A DNA stretch of 41,474 nucleotides from Thiomargarita sp. (GTDB lineage Bacteria > Pseudomonadota > Gammaproteobacteria > Beggiatoales > Beggiatoaceae). Location: contig DYSU01000016.1 in assembly GCA_020726335.1 (NCBI GenBank), forward strand, positions 1 through 41,474, in the 5' to 3' direction. Position 1 is the first letter of the stretch. The number at the start of each line of letters is the position of its first letter. The translations under genes and the position numbers were made by a program. Positions 7,751 to 16,694 of the stretch are shown in pieces. The notes below the pieces were generated by a model, which worked only from the letters and a program-made list of their open reading frames with translations, had not been told where the DNA came from and made no database searches.

Positions 7751-9226
7751 ATAATGGCGGGTTTAATTACGCTGTATACCGTATTCAACCGAGATAAAAA
7801 TTTGATTCAATCCATTATTCAAACCATTCGCCAACTGTTTCAACGCCACCGTCCAACGGCTACAGTGCCGCTAAAAATACAGCCCATTCCACCATGGGAT
7901 AAGCCTTACGATAAAAAACCCCAACCCGCACCGCCGCCTTGGTCGGTGGATGAATTTGTGGTTGCGCCCGAAGAAGGCAAAATCCGCTTTCATGATTTGC
8001 CCTTGTCTGAGGCCATCATGCACGCTGTTTTTGAACAAAAGTTTCGCTATTGCACCCCGATTCAAGCCGAAATTTTACCCCATACGCTGGCGGGCAAAGA
8101 TGCGGTGGGACGCGCCCAAACAGGGACAGGCAAAACAGCGGCGTTTTTGTTGACCATCATTGCCCGTTTGCCACCCCATGTCAAAATGGCCAATGGCACG
8201 CCGCGCGCCTTGATAGTTGCGCCCACGCGTGAATTGGTGATTCAAATTGCCAAAGAAGCCCGCGATTTGGGCAAATACAGCCACTTGAAAGTGCAACACA
8301 TTTTTGGTGGCACCGATTATCAAAAACAGCAAGCGCGTTTACAACAACGGCAGGTCGATATTGTCGTGGCCACACCGGGGCGGTTGTTGGATTTCCAGCG
8401 TCAGCACGACATTGATTTGCGCCAAGTGGAAATTTTGGTGTTGGACGAAGCCGACCGCATGTTGGACATGGGTTTTATTCCCGATGTGCGGCAAATCGTC
8501 TACAGCACACCCGCCCCGCCTAAACGCCAAACCCTGTTTTTCAGTGCGACATTTAACCCCAATATCATGGGCTTGGTTGAACAATGGACGAACAAGCCGA
8601 TTAAAATTGAAATCGAAGCCCATCAAAAAGCCGCCGACACGGTAGAACAACGGGTTTATATCGTGACCAGTGAACAAAAATATATTTTGCTGGTCAATTT
8701 AATCTTGCAAAAGCAATTAGAACGGGTGATGGTGTTTGCCAATCGTCGTGATGAAGCGCGCAAACTGCAACAAAGTTTACGCGCCCACGGCATCAACTGC
8801 GCGCTGTTATCGGGCGAGGTGTCCCAAGACAAACGCATGAAAACACTGGAAAATTTTCGTGAAGGCAGAATTCGGGTGTTGGTGGCCACGGATGTTGCAG
8901 GGCGCGGCCTCCATGTCGAAGGCATCAGCCATGTGGTCAATTACACTTTGCCGCTGGATGCTGAAGATTATGTGCATCGCATTGGGCGCACAGGGCGGGC
9001 GGGGGAAACAGGCACATCCATCAGTTTTGCTTGCGAAGCAGATGCGTTTCAAATCCCTGAAATTGAAGCTTATTTGGGCGAAAAATTAAGCTGTACCCAT
9101 CCTGAAGAAACCTTGCTTGCGCCCTTGCCTGAAAAAACGCCTTTGCCGCCCAAAACCCCAAGCCCCAACCACAAACCGTTTAAAAAAAACCATCATCGCC
9201 GCAAACCGTATAAAGTCGCCCCATGA
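7730..9226 (+). CDS. rhlB: DEAD-box ATP-dependent RNA helicase, RhlB-like
   Basis: Unwinds structured RNA; RhlB is the helicase of the RNA degradosome in many gammaproteobacteria. All core motifs are present: Q motif near 106-112, AQTGTGKT (129-136), PTREL (165-169), [12 protein letters not shown] (239-242), SAT, and [11 protein letters not shown] Pro-rich N-terminal extension of about 85 residues precedes the core, and the C-terminus is a basic tail rich in Lys, His and Arg, typical of RNA-binding extensions. The start is uncertain: ATG 7730, ATG 7754 (beginning MAGLITLY) or TTG 7802 are all possible, because a hairpin and a TATAAT box lie at 7730-7755. The gene overlaps yajR by four bases (ATGA). 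Confidence 0.9.
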   Translation: MPMLNRHIMAGLITLYTVFNRDKNLIQSIIQTIRQLFQRHRPTATVPLKIQPIPPWDKPYDKKPQPAPPPWSVDEFVVAPEEGKIRFHDLPLSEAIMHAVFEQKFRYCTPIQAEILPHTLAGKDAVGRAQTGTGKTAAFLLTIIARLPPHVKMANGTPRALIVAPTRELVIQIAKEARDLGKYSHLKVQHIFGGTDYQKQQARLQQRQVDIVVATPGRLLDFQRQHDIDLRQVEILVLDEADRMLDMGFIPDVRQIVYSTPAPPKRQTLFFSATFNPNIMGLVEQWTNKPIKIEIEAHQKAADTVEQRVYIVTSEQKYILLVNLILQKQLERVMVFANRRDEARKLQQSLRAHGINCALLSGEVSQDKRMKTLENFREGRIRVLVATDVAGRGLHVEGISHVVNYTLPLDAEDYVHRIGRTGRAGETGTSISFACEADAFQIPEIEAYLGEKLSCTHPEETLLAPLPEKTPLPPKTPSPNHKPFKKNHHRRKPYKVAP

Positions 9227-10596
9227 ATTCACACGCCATGACCTCAAAAGAACACCGCGCCACCTTGGCCATCAGCAGTATTATGGCGTTGCGTATGCTC
9301 GGCTTGTTCATGATTTTACCTGTTTTCAGCGTTTATGCCCGTGATTTACCCGATGCCACGCCAACACTCATCGGTTTAGCCATCGGCGTTTATGGCTTAA
9401 CCCAAGCGATGTTGCAAATTCCGTTTGGCTTGTTGTCCGATAAAATAGGCCGTAAGCCTGTGATTACCATGGGGTTATTGATTTTTGCCGTTGGCAGTGT
9501 GATCGCCGCTGAATCAGACAGCATTCATGGCATCATCTTTGGCCGTTTGTTGCAAGGCAGCGGTGCGATTGCGGCGGCGTTGATGGCGTTGTTGGCCGAT
9601 TGCACCCGTGAAGACCAGCGCACCAAAGCCATGGCCAGCGTCGGTTTGAGCATAGGCCTGTCATTCACGTTGGCGTTAATTGCAGGCCCCGTGTTGAACC
9701 AATGGATGGGTGTGTCAGGCATTTTTTGGTTGATTGGCGGGCTGGCCTTGTTGGGCATAGGCGTGTTGCACGGCCTGATTGACCGCCCCGACCACACTTG
9801 TTTCCACCGCGATGCCGAGCCTGTGCCTGCCCAGTTCAAATCGGTGTTGAATAACCCGCAGTTGTTGCGCTTGGATTTTGGTATTTTCGCCTTGCATGTG
9901 CAATTGACTGCGATGTTTTTGGTGATGCCGTTGATTTTGCAAGACCATGTTCATTTGCCCGTCAACAGCCATTGGCAAATTTATTTACCTATCATGTTGA
10001 TTTCATTTGTGTTAATGCTGCCATTCATCATCATTGCTGAGAAAAAACGCCAAATGAAACCTGTGTTTGTGCTGGCGGTGGCCTTGCTGTTGGTGGCACA
10101 ACTGTTGTTGTTGCCATGGCATCAACAGTTGTGGATGATCATCAGTTTGTTGCTGATATTTTTTATTGCTTTCAATATCTTAGAAGCCAGTTTGCCTTCA
10201 TTGGTCAGCAAAATCGCGCCGCCTGCGATGAAAGGCACGGCGATGGGGGTGTATTCTACCAGCCAGTTTATCGGCGCGTTTATCGGCGGCTTGGGTGGCG
10301 GTTGGTTGTATCAACACCACGGGGTGAGCGCGGTGTTTTTGTTTTGCGCCAGCATCAGTGCGTTGTGGCTGTTGTTGGCGTTGACCATGGCCAAACCGCG
10401 CCATTTAAGCGATCAATTGTTGAAAATCAATGTGGCCGATGCCCAAGAAGCGCAACAGTTGCGCCAAAAATTGTTGGCCATGGCAGGGGTGGTTGATGCG
10501 GTGGTGTTGGTTGAAGACCAAGTGGCGTTTTTGAAAATCGACCGTGACCGTGTGGATTTGGATGCGTTGTTGGCTTTAGAGAGCCTGCCATGCTGA
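9223..10596 (+). CDS. yajR: MFS transporter with C-terminal YAM domain, YajR-like
   Basis: An inner-membrane major facilitator protein of 457 residues with about 12 membrane segments. The MFS signature is present between helices 2 and 3 ([12 protein letters not shown]), and [13 protein letters not shown] follows in helix 4. After the last helix, residues about 395-457 form a soluble domain ([18 protein letters not shown]...[10 protein letters not shown]) matching the ferredoxin-like YAM domain of E. coli YajR. The physiological substrate of that subgroup is not established. The start overlaps rhlB by four bases, and the end overlaps tyrA by seven, so the three are probably cotranscribed. A second Met at codon 6 is an alternative start. 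Confidence 0.88.
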   Translation: MNSHAMTSKEHRATLAISSIMALRMLGLFMILPVFSVYARDLPDATPTLIGLAIGVYGLTQAMLQIPFGLLSDKIGRKPVITMGLLIFAVGSVIAAESDSIHGIIFGRLLQGSGAIAAALMALLADCTREDQRTKAMASVGLSIGLSFTLALIAGPVLNQWMGVSGIFWLIGGLALLGIGVLHGLIDRPDHTCFHRDAEPVPAQFKSVLNNPQLLRLDFGIFALHVQLTAMFLVMPLILQDHVHLPVNSHWQIYLPIMLISFVLMLPFIIIAEKKRQMKPVFVLAVALLLVAQLLLLPWHQQLWMIISLLLIFFIAFNILEASLPSLVSKIAPPAMKGTAMGVYSTSQFIGAFIGGLGGGWLYQHHGVSAVFLFCASISALWLLLALTMAKPRHLSDQLLKINVADAQEAQQLRQKLLAMAGVVDAVVLVEDQVAFLKIDRDRVDLDALLALESLPC

Positions 10597-11453
10597 TTCA
10601 AAATTTAACCCTCATTGGCGTGGGTTTGATTGGCGGTTCGTTGGCGCGTGCTTTGAAGCAAGCGGAGCAATGTGGTCACATCATCGGTTGTGGCCGCAAT
10701 GTGGAAAATTTACAAACGGCGGTCAGATTGGGGGTGATTGATGCCTATGAAACGGAGCTTGATCAAGCAGTCGCCAACGCCGATGTGGTGGTGGTGGCCA
10801 CGCCGTTGGGTGCGATGGATGCGACTTTACAAGCCATTGCCCCAGCGTTAAAAACCAGCGCGATTGTCACCGATGTGGGCAGTGCCAAACAAAGCGTGGC
10901 GCAAGCCGCTTATCGGCACTTAAGCCAACATCTGCAAAATATGGTGCCTGCCCATCCGATTGCGGGCGCAGAGCAAAGCGGGGTGTTGGCGGCTAAAGTG
11001 GATTTATTTCAACAACGGCGAGTGATCATCACGCCATTGGCGGAAACTTCTGATGCAGCCAAACACACGATTACCCGCATGTGGCAGTTGACAGGCGCAG
11101 AAGTGATTGATTTGCCAATTGATTATCATGATCAAGTGTTGGCGGCCACCAGCCATTTGCCGCACATGTTGGCTTATGCTTTGGTTGATTTGCTGGCTTC
11201 GATGGAAACGGGGGAAGATATTTTTCGTTTTGCCGCAGGGGGTTTTAAAGATTTTACCCGCATCGCATCCAGTGACCCGACCATGTGGCATGACATTTGT
11301 GTTGCCAATCGCAACGCCTTGGTGGTGATGCTCAAACGCTTTCAACAGCACTTGGCCAAACTCACGACTGACATCGAACAACAACACGATGGTGAATTTA
11401 AAGCCTTGTTTCAACGGGCAAAAACTGCGCGTGATCAGTTTAATTTGCCATAA
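10590..11453 (+). CDS. tyrA: Prephenate (or arogenate) dehydrogenase
   Basis: Catalyses NAD(P)-dependent oxidative decarboxylation of prephenate or arogenate in tyrosine synthesis. The Rossmann loop GVGLIGGS is at residues 10-17, HPIAGAEQSG carries the catalytic-site histidine, and SHLPHMLAYAL is conserved in the dimerisation domain. At 287 residues it is a stand-alone dehydrogenase without the fused chorismate mutase of the enteric enzyme or an ACT domain. It follows yajR with a seven-base overlap and ends at the terminator shared with hfq. Prephenate versus arogenate preference cannot be settled by eye. Confidence 0.94.
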   Translation: MLIQNLTLIGVGLIGGSLARALKQAEQCGHIIGCGRNVENLQTAVRLGVIDAYETELDQAVANADVVVVATPLGAMDATLQAIAPALKTSAIVTDVGSAKQSVAQAAYRHLSQHLQNMVPAHPIAGAEQSGVLAAKVDLFQQRRVIITPLAETSDAAKHTITRMWQLTGAEVIDLPIDYHDQVLAATSHLPHMLAYALVDLLASMETGEDIFRFAAGGFKDFTRIASSDPTMWHDICVANRNALVVMLKRFQQHLAKLTTDIEQQHDGEFKALFQRAKTARDQFNLP

Positions 11454-11454
11454 A

Positions 11455-11476
11455 AAAGGCAGGTTGACCTGCCTTT
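11455..11476. terminator. Intrinsic terminator between tyrA and hfq
   Basis: AAAGGCAGG and CCTGCCTTT form a perfect 9-bp stem with a TTGA loop. On the minus strand the stem is followed by TTTTTT, making a strong terminator for hfq. On the plus strand the tail is only TTT, so tyrA termination there would be weaker. Confidence 0.8.
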
Positions 11477-11500
11477 GCCTTTGGTTGGAATTAACAACAA

Positions 11501-11737
11501 TTATTCTTTAATTTCATCATCTTGACTGTATTTCACATTACGCGCAGGCACGATGGTGGAAACGGCGTGTTTATACACCATTTGACTGACGGTATTGCGT
11601 AATAAAATGACAAATTGGTCAAACGATTCCACTTGGCCTTGCAACTTGATGCCATTGACCAAATAAATCGATACCGACACTCTTTCTTTTCTTAACGCAT
11701 TCAAAAAAGGATCTTGTAGCGACTGTCCTTTACTCAT
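11501..11737 (-). CDS. hfq: RNA chaperone Hfq
   Basis: The hexameric Sm-like protein that helps small RNAs pair with mRNAs. The 78-residue protein begins [19 protein letters not shown] and carries the Sm1 region ([19 protein letters not shown]) and the Sm2 signature [10 protein letters not shown]. The C-terminal tail is short and acidic. Start 11737 is chosen over an in-frame ATG at 11758 because AAGGGG lies nine bases before it and Hfq proteins begin at this point. It follows miaA in the same direction, as in most gammaproteobacteria. hflX is not next to it; hflK-hflC lie about 8 kb away. Confidence 0.97.
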   Translation of the reverse strand: MSKGQSLQDPFLNALRKERVSVSIYLVNGIKLQGQVESFDQFVILLRNTVSQMVYKHAVSTIVPARNVKYSQDDEIKE

Positions 11738-11772
11738 AAGGTTTCCCCTTTCATTCATTGTTTTAATCGTCG

Positions 11773-11800
11773 ATTATACACTATTGGCGCAAGGAACCAA
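11773..11800 (-). promoter_or_regulatory. hfq promoter
   Basis: On the minus strand TTGGTT (11800-11795) is followed after 16 bases by a perfect TATAAT (11778-11773), about 36 bases before the hfq start. hfq can therefore be transcribed independently of miaA. Confidence 0.65.
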
Positions 11801-11838
11801 AAACATTGTTCATCGTTAAAAATAGTCAATTGCTGATA

Positions 11839-12771
11839 TTATTTTAAACTCGTTTCAATATAAGCCAAAACAGACGCATACAAATCGGGTTGCAAGCTGT
11901 CAAACCAACGGGTGTTTGATTCGGCACGCAACCATGTCAACTGGCGTTTGGCCAACTGCCGTGTGGCGATGATAGCACGTTGTTGCATTTGCATGTAATC
12001 AATTTCCCCCGCCAAATACTGCCAAACTTGGCGATAACCCACAGAACGCATGGCAGGTTTGTCTGCACTCAAATCATCGCGCTGAAACAAAGTTCGCACT
12101 TCATCAATCAAACCTTGTGCCAACATCTGATCAAACCGTTGGGCAATGCGCTGATTGATCACTTCTTTTGTTGGACTTAACACCCATTTAACCACCCGAT
12201 AAGGCAAAGCAGTGGCTTGGACTTCTTGTTGCCAATCAGTGATGTTTTTTCCTGTTAATTCAAAAACTTCTAATGCGCGTTGAATGCGCTGGCGGTCGTT
12301 TTGATGAATACGTTGCCCTGCGACAGGGTCAATTTGGCTCAAGCGTTGGTGCAAGCTTGCCCAACCGACATCGTGGGCTTGGTCTAAAATTTTCTGCCGT
12401 ACCGTTTCGTTTGCACAAGGCAACACAGCCAAACCCTGTTGCAAAGCGCGAAAATACAACCCCGTTCCGCCAACCAATAAAGGCATTTTGCCTGCGGCGA
12501 TAATCGCGGCAATCTCGCGCAACGCATCTTGCCGAAATTGAGCGGCAGAATAAGGGTCTTTGGGGTCACATAAATCAATTAAGCGATGGGGCGCAATGGC
12601 CAAAGTGCGCGCATCAGGCTTGGCTGTGCCGATGTCCATGCCGCGATAGACCAACGCCGAATCAACGCTGATAATGGCGGCATTCAAGGGTTTGAGCAAT
12701 TGCACCGCCAAATCCGTTTTACCCGAGGCGGTAGGCCCCATTAAAAAAACGATAACAGGTTGTTTATTCAT
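11839..12771 (-). CDS. miaA: tRNA dimethylallyltransferase
   Basis: Transfers a dimethylallyl group to A37 of tRNAs that read codons starting with U, the first step of ms2i6A formation. The P-loop GPTASGKT is at residues 12-19, followed by SVDSALVYRGMDIGTAKP (substrate and phosphate binding) and VGGTGLYFRAL. The C-terminal region contains RSVGYRQVW and a basic RQLAKRQLTWLR stretch that contacts tRNA. The 310-residue length is normal. It begins seven bases after the norD-like gene stop, so it is probably cotranscribed with it, and precedes hfq. Confidence 0.96.
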   Translation of the reverse strand: MNKQPVIVFLMGPTASGKTDLAVQLLKPLNAAIISVDSALVYRGMDIGTAKPDARTLAIAPHRLIDLCDPKDPYSAAQFRQDALREIAAIIAAGKMPLLVGGTGLYFRALQQGLAVLPCANETVRQKILDQAHDVGWASLHQRLSQIDPVAGQRIHQNDRQRIQRALEVFELTGKNITDWQQEVQATALPYRVVKWVLSPTKEVINQRIAQRFDQMLAQGLIDEVRTLFQRDDLSADKPAMRSVGYRQVWQYLAGEIDYMQMQQRAIIATRQLAKRQLTWLRAESNTRWFDSLQPDLYASVLAYIETSLK

Positions 12772-12778
12772 CCATTTT

Positions 12779-15076
12779 TTATTGGGTCAATGCGGCAAAC
12801 AAACGGGGCAAGTGTTCGGGCAGTTTGTCAATGTGGTCAATCACGCTGTAGTGTTTGCCAAAAATATCGGTCACATAATCATCGGCTTGCGGATCAAGAT
12901 TGATGCAATAGGTATAAACGCCGTTTTCATCCAGTTCCTGAATCGCTTTGTGGCTGTCTTTAATCAACATCAATTCATCTTCGACATCAATGTCTGAAGG
13001 CTCACCGTCGGTCAACACCAACAACAGCCGTTTGTCCGCTTGTTGATGGGCTAAATAATGCCCTGCGTGACGCAAAGCTGCACCCATGCGGGTGGAATAG
13101 CCCGCTTTTAACGCGGCCAGCCGCGCTTTGACGGTGTCATCCCAATGTTCGCTAAAACCTTTGATGTGTTGATAACGCACTTCATGGCGGGTGTTGGAGG
13201 AAAAACCTGCAATCGCAAATTTATCGCCCAACACTTCAATCGCCCACGACAACAACGCCACCGCTTCTTGACTGAGCTGTAAAATGCTTTGCTGGCATCC
13301 ATCGGGAATGCTGTCAATGGATTGGGACAAATCCAACAACAACAACACGGCGATGTCGCGGCCATCGTGGCGGTGGCTCATATTGATGCGTGAATCAGGT
13401 TGCGCGCCGCTTTTGTAATCAATCAATGCGCGAATGGCCACATCCAAATCCAGTTCACTGCCTTCTTCTTGATAACGCACCCGCACATACTGCTGTGGTT
13501 TGAGTTTATCCAAAATATATTTGAGCTTTTTCGCCGTCGCTTGGTGTTTTTCCAGCAAGCGGTCAATGTCATCGCTGTTGCCTGATGGATGCAAACTTTC
13601 ATACAAACTGACCCAATCGGGTTTATACATTTTGCTGTGATAATCCCATTCGGGATAATGGTGCGGTGGCAAGCCATCAACTTGTTTATCTTGTTGATTT
13701 TTCTTATTTTTACCCTCATCAAAGGCTTCTTCTTCATCGCCTTCTTCGATAAACACCCACATGTGGCGGTTGTCATCGCGGTAATCAATGCGGGTGTCCA
13801 TAAAATGCACATGGGGCAATTGGTCTGATTGCAAACGGGTGCGGGCAACAAACGACAAGGCCAATTGGGTGATTTCTTGGGTATTGCTGTTGCTCGTTTG
13901 CATCAACGCCTGAAATTTCGCGCAAAATTCAACAATATCAGGGTTTTGATAGCCATGGTTGGAGTCTAAAATGGCGCGTGACAACAAAGTCAAACGGTGG
14001 CGCAAACACGATTCAGTTTTGGGGTCACACGCATTTTCTTTGGGTTTTGGATGCAAACGCAATAATTGATCGCGCAAACCTGCATATTGCGACAGCATTA
14101 AATATTCAACCCGCGAATCTTCCAAAGTTTCCACCGCCATGCGCTGAAATGGGCTGTAATTGTCGGCAATGATCGGCGTTGTCCATTGTTTGTGTGCCGC
14201 CATATGCGCCAAAGCCAAGCGATAGCGGTCTAAACCTGACACCCCATGGCCATCGTCATAAACGTCAGGAATGCGATAACCCAGCGCATCATAATAAGGC
14301 ATGGTTTGACGCAATGCCTCAAACGCATTGGAATACGGCACCAAACAGGGTTTTTGTTGCCACATCGCCTGCATGTATAAGTCTAATTTTCTTTCATTAT
14401 CAATGAATAACGTGCCATGTCGTTCCCGCGACAACATCGCTTTGCTGTCAGCCGTTTGCAAACTGAAGTAATCTTTTTGCCGTTCGGGGTGGTTTTTATA
14501 ATGGCGCACACCGTAATCCAGCCAATTCTTCAAGCCTTGCAACGACAATTGGCTGAGCAAATAAGGGATGCGTCGCAATAAATCGGGCAAAGCGGGGCTG
14601 GGTATCGTGGTGTGGAAACCATGAATCGAACCCGTGGTTTGGTGCATAAATTCTTTAATGATTTGAATATATTGGGTAAATGAAGTCAATGATGCGGTGC
14701 GCCTTGCCGCTTCGGCCACGGTCTGCATAAACGGCGGAATGGAATTGCCGTTGGGGCTACGCGACATTTCCCACACGGTTTGCGACACCAATGACAAACT
14801 GGCTTCACCCAATTGTGCCGCCACGCGGGGCATTTCTTCCAAATAACTGAGAACAGGTTCAAAACCACGCCCAATCATGCAGACCAAAGAAGCCCCGTCT
14901 AAATATTCATCCACCCCTTGCGGACTGAGTTGGCGCAACGCATCTTGCAAACAATCATCAAAAACATCGTTTAATTGGGCAAAATTGCAATGCAATTGAC
15001 GACGATAGTGTTGCCGTTGTTCCAAAGTCATGGCTGATACGCTCGCAAAAATAATGTTGACTGTACTGCCTGCCAT
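12779..15076 (-). CDS. NorD/CbbO-type von Willebrand factor A protein
   Basis: A 765-residue soluble protein with a long N-terminal helical part and a C-terminal VWA domain from about residue 572. The metal-ion-dependent adhesion site is intact: DLSQS at 582-586, Thr in YSTRMG (T662), and TDGEPSD at 689-695. NorD and CbbO proteins work with a MoxR-type AAA+ ATPase (NorQ, CbbQ) to remodel or activate a target enzyme: nitric oxide reductase or Rubisco. No such ATPase, nor norB/norC or cbbL/cbbM, lies in this window, so the target cannot be assigned. The gene is unusually placed ahead of miaA with a seven-base gap. ATG 15076 is the longest start; Met16 (beginning MTLEQRQ) is an alternative. Confidence 0.82.
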   Translation of the reverse strand: MAGSTVNIIFASVSAMTLEQRQHYRRQLHCNFAQLNDVFDDCLQDALRQLSPQGVDEYLDGASLVCMIGRGFEPVLSYLEEMPRVAAQLGEASLSLVSQTVWEMSRSPNGNSIPPFMQTVAEAARRTASLTSFTQYIQIIKEFMHQTTGSIHGFHTTIPSPALPDLLRRIPYLLSQLSLQGLKNWLDYGVRHYKNHPERQKDYFSLQTADSKAMLSRERHGTLFIDNERKLDLYMQAMWQQKPCLVPYSNAFEALRQTMPYYDALGYRIPDVYDDGHGVSGLDRYRLALAHMAAHKQWTTPIIADNYSPFQRMAVETLEDSRVEYLMLSQYAGLRDQLLRLHPKPKENACDPKTESCLRHRLTLLSRAILDSNHGYQNPDIVEFCAKFQALMQTSNSNTQEITQLALSFVARTRLQSDQLPHVHFMDTRIDYRDDNRHMWVFIEEGDEEEAFDEGKNKKNQQDKQVDGLPPHHYPEWDYHSKMYKPDWVSLYESLHPSGNSDDIDRLLEKHQATAKKLKYILDKLKPQQYVRVRYQEEGSELDLDVAIRALIDYKSGAQPDSRINMSHRHDGRDIAVLLLLDLSQSIDSIPDGCQQSILQLSQEAVALLSWAIEVLGDKFAIAGFSSNTRHEVRYQHIKGFSEHWDDTVKARLAALKAGYSTRMGAALRHAGHYLAHQQADKRLLLVLTDGEPSDIDVEDELMLIKDSHKAIQELDENGVYTYCINLDPQADDYVTDIFGKHYSVIDHIDKLPEHLPRLFAALTQ

Positions 15077-15193
15077 GGGTTTAAGTCAAGCGTGTTGACG
15101 GAATGTTTATTGGCCAACAGCCGTGGTTAAAACTTTTAATTTGTGTCGCCGATAATTATTATAGTCGATAGGTTTGTTGACAAAGGATGACAT

Positions 15194-16012
15194 ATGCAAG
15201 AATTTATTCAGTCGCCGTTGATTATGACGGCTTTGGGTTTGTTGTTTGGGCTGATTTTAGCGGTGGCCTATCGTTTTTTGAAAGTGGAAGAAGACCCACG
15301 CATTGAGGCGGTGGAAGCCTTGTTGCCCGGCACCAATTGCGGCGCGTGTGGGGAAGCGGGTTGTTTAGGCTTTGCCGAAAAAGTGACCATAGGCGAAAAA
15401 AAACCCAGCGGTTGCACGGTAGGTACAGTGACGATGATTGAAAACATTGCCGAATTTTTGAACGTCGACACAGGTGATGAAGTCAAACGGGTGGCGCGCT
15501 TGCATTGTGCAGGCGGCAAAGCACAAGCCCATCAAATCGCCGAATACCATGGTTTTGAAAGTTGTCATGCAGCCGCCGTGGCTTCAGGTGGCGGCAAAGG
15601 CTGTTCATGGGGGTGTTTGGGTTTGGGTGATTGTGAAAAAGCCTGTACTTTCAATGTGATTCACATGAACAGCAATGCCTTGCCTGTGGTCAATGTCGCC
15701 GATTGCACCGCTTGTAGCGATTGTGTTGACGTTTGTCCGCGTAATTTATTTGAAATCGTACCCATTGACCAACCCTTGTTTGTTCAATGCTCCCTGCCAT
15801 TGGAAGGCGAGAACGCACGCATGTTGTGTAAAGTCGCCTGTGACGGCTGTAAAAAATGCGTTAAAGATGCCGAAGCAGGTTTGATTCACATGGAAAATAA
15901 TTTGCCCGTGATTGATTATGCCAGCGGTTTAACGCCGACTAAAGAAGCGACTTATCGTTGCCCCACCCATGCGATTCGTTGGTTGCACACTGAACAACAA
16001 TTTGCCGACTAA
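15194..16012 (+). CDS. RnfB-like membrane-anchored iron-sulfur protein, extended form
   Basis: A 272-residue electron carrier with one N-terminal membrane helix (about 9-28). The Fe-S domain typical of RnfB follows: C49-x2-C52-x4-C57-x16-C74 (LLPGTNCGACGEAGC). Next come ferredoxin-like clusters: C137/C141/C147/C151, C171-x2-C174-x2-C177-x3-C181-P, and C212/C216/C219/C222 with C256-P. Further lone cysteines are C105, C124 and C199. RnfB passes electrons between ferredoxin and the Rnf membrane complex, but rnfA, C, D, G and E are absent here. The protein may therefore serve another oxidoreductase, for example the ferredoxin-dependent enzyme suggested by porGA at 23.8-25.5 kb. AAAGGATGACAT before the ATG is a good ribosome-binding site. 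It is divergent from the norD-like gene. Confidence 0.83.
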   Translation: MQEFIQSPLIMTALGLLFGLILAVAYRFLKVEEDPRIEAVEALLPGTNCGACGEAGCLGFAEKVTIGEKKPSGCTVGTVTMIENIAEFLNVDTGDEVKRVARLHCAGGKAQAHQIAEYHGFESCHAAAVASGGGKGCSWGCLGLGDCEKACTFNVIHMNSNALPVVNVADCTACSDCVDVCPRNLFEIVPIDQPLFVQCSLPLEGENARMLCKVACDGCKKCVKDAEAGLIHMENNLPVIDYASGLTPTKEATYRCPTHAIRWLHTEQQFAD

Positions 16013-16052
16013 CCCCCGTCATTAAGCAGCACTTTAGGGTGCTGGTCGCTTA

Positions 16053-16081
16053 TTGCTGATAAATCAAGGCATTGTTATAAT
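16053..16081 (+). promoter_or_regulatory. pgsA promoter (extended -10)
   Basis: TTGCTG (16053-16058), a 17-base spacer and TATAAT (16076-16081) preceded by TGT form a near-ideal sigma70 promoter with extended -10. A GC-rich stretch (GCCGTGC) follows the -10. The start codon is 46 bases downstream. A 6-bp hairpin (CAGCAC/GTGCTG, 16027-16044) lies just upstream, after the rnfB-like gene. Confidence 0.72.
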
Positions 16082-16127
16082 GCCGTGCATGGTTATTTTT
16101 CATTTCGTTTATTAAAGGCGCAATTCA

Positions 16128-16694
16128 ATGACACTTCCCACTTGGTTGACACTGTTGCGCATCTTATTGATTCCTTTGCTAATAACTTTATATTACTTGC
16201 CCATGCCTTATGGTCATGTGGTGGTCACGCTGTTGTTTGCGCTGGCGGCCATCACCGATTGGTTTGATGGCTATTTGGCACGTCGTTTTAATCAAATCTC
16301 ACCGTTTGGCGCGTTTTTAGACCCCGTAGCCGATAAACTCATCGTCGCAGTGGCCTTGGTTTTGCTGGTCGGGCATTACGCCAGTCCATGGCTGGCTGTG
16401 CCTGCGGCCATCATCATTGGCCGAGAAATCACCATTTCAGCGTTGCGTGAATGGATGGCACAACTGGGAGCGCAAGCCCATGTCACGGTGTCTCATATCG
16501 GCAAAGTCAAAACCACCGCACAAATGACCGCTTTGCTGATGCTGTTATATGAACAACCGCTGTGGGGTTTGCCCGTGGTGCATTTGGGCTATATCGCTTT
16601 GTATATCGCCACTTTGTTGACTTTATTGTCAATGATGATGTATTTACGCGCCGCATGGCCGCTGTTATTACCCACAAAGAAAAAAACCCTATGA
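16128..16694 (+). CDS. pgsA: CDP-diacylglycerol-glycerol-3-phosphate 3-phosphatidyltransferase
   Basis: An inner-membrane enzyme making phosphatidylglycerophosphate, the committed step to phosphatidylglycerol and cardiolipin. The CDP-alcohol phosphotransferase motif is complete: D44, D47, G48, A51, R52, G61, D65 and D69 in DWFDGYLARR...GAFLDPVADK. The 188-residue length and hydrophobic profile are normal for PgsA. It has its own promoter, and its TGA overlaps the gspD ATG as ATGA. pgsA is more often followed by unrelated genes or tRNAs, so coupling to a secretin gene is unusual. Confidence 0.94.
   Translation: MTLPTWLTLLRILLIPLLITLYYLPMPYGHVVVTLLFALAAITDWFDGYLARRFNQISPFGAFLDPVADKLIVAVALVLLVGHYASPWLAVPAAIIIGREITISALREWMAQLGAQAHVTVSHIGKVKTTAQMTALLMLLYEQPLWGLPVVHLGYIALYIATLLTLLSMMMYLRAAWPLLLPTKKKTL

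Noticed and set aside
16562-16690. Longer GspD start inside pgsA
   Set aside because: ATG 16691 gives a clean signal peptide and an ATGA overlap; the upstream start would hide the signal peptide.
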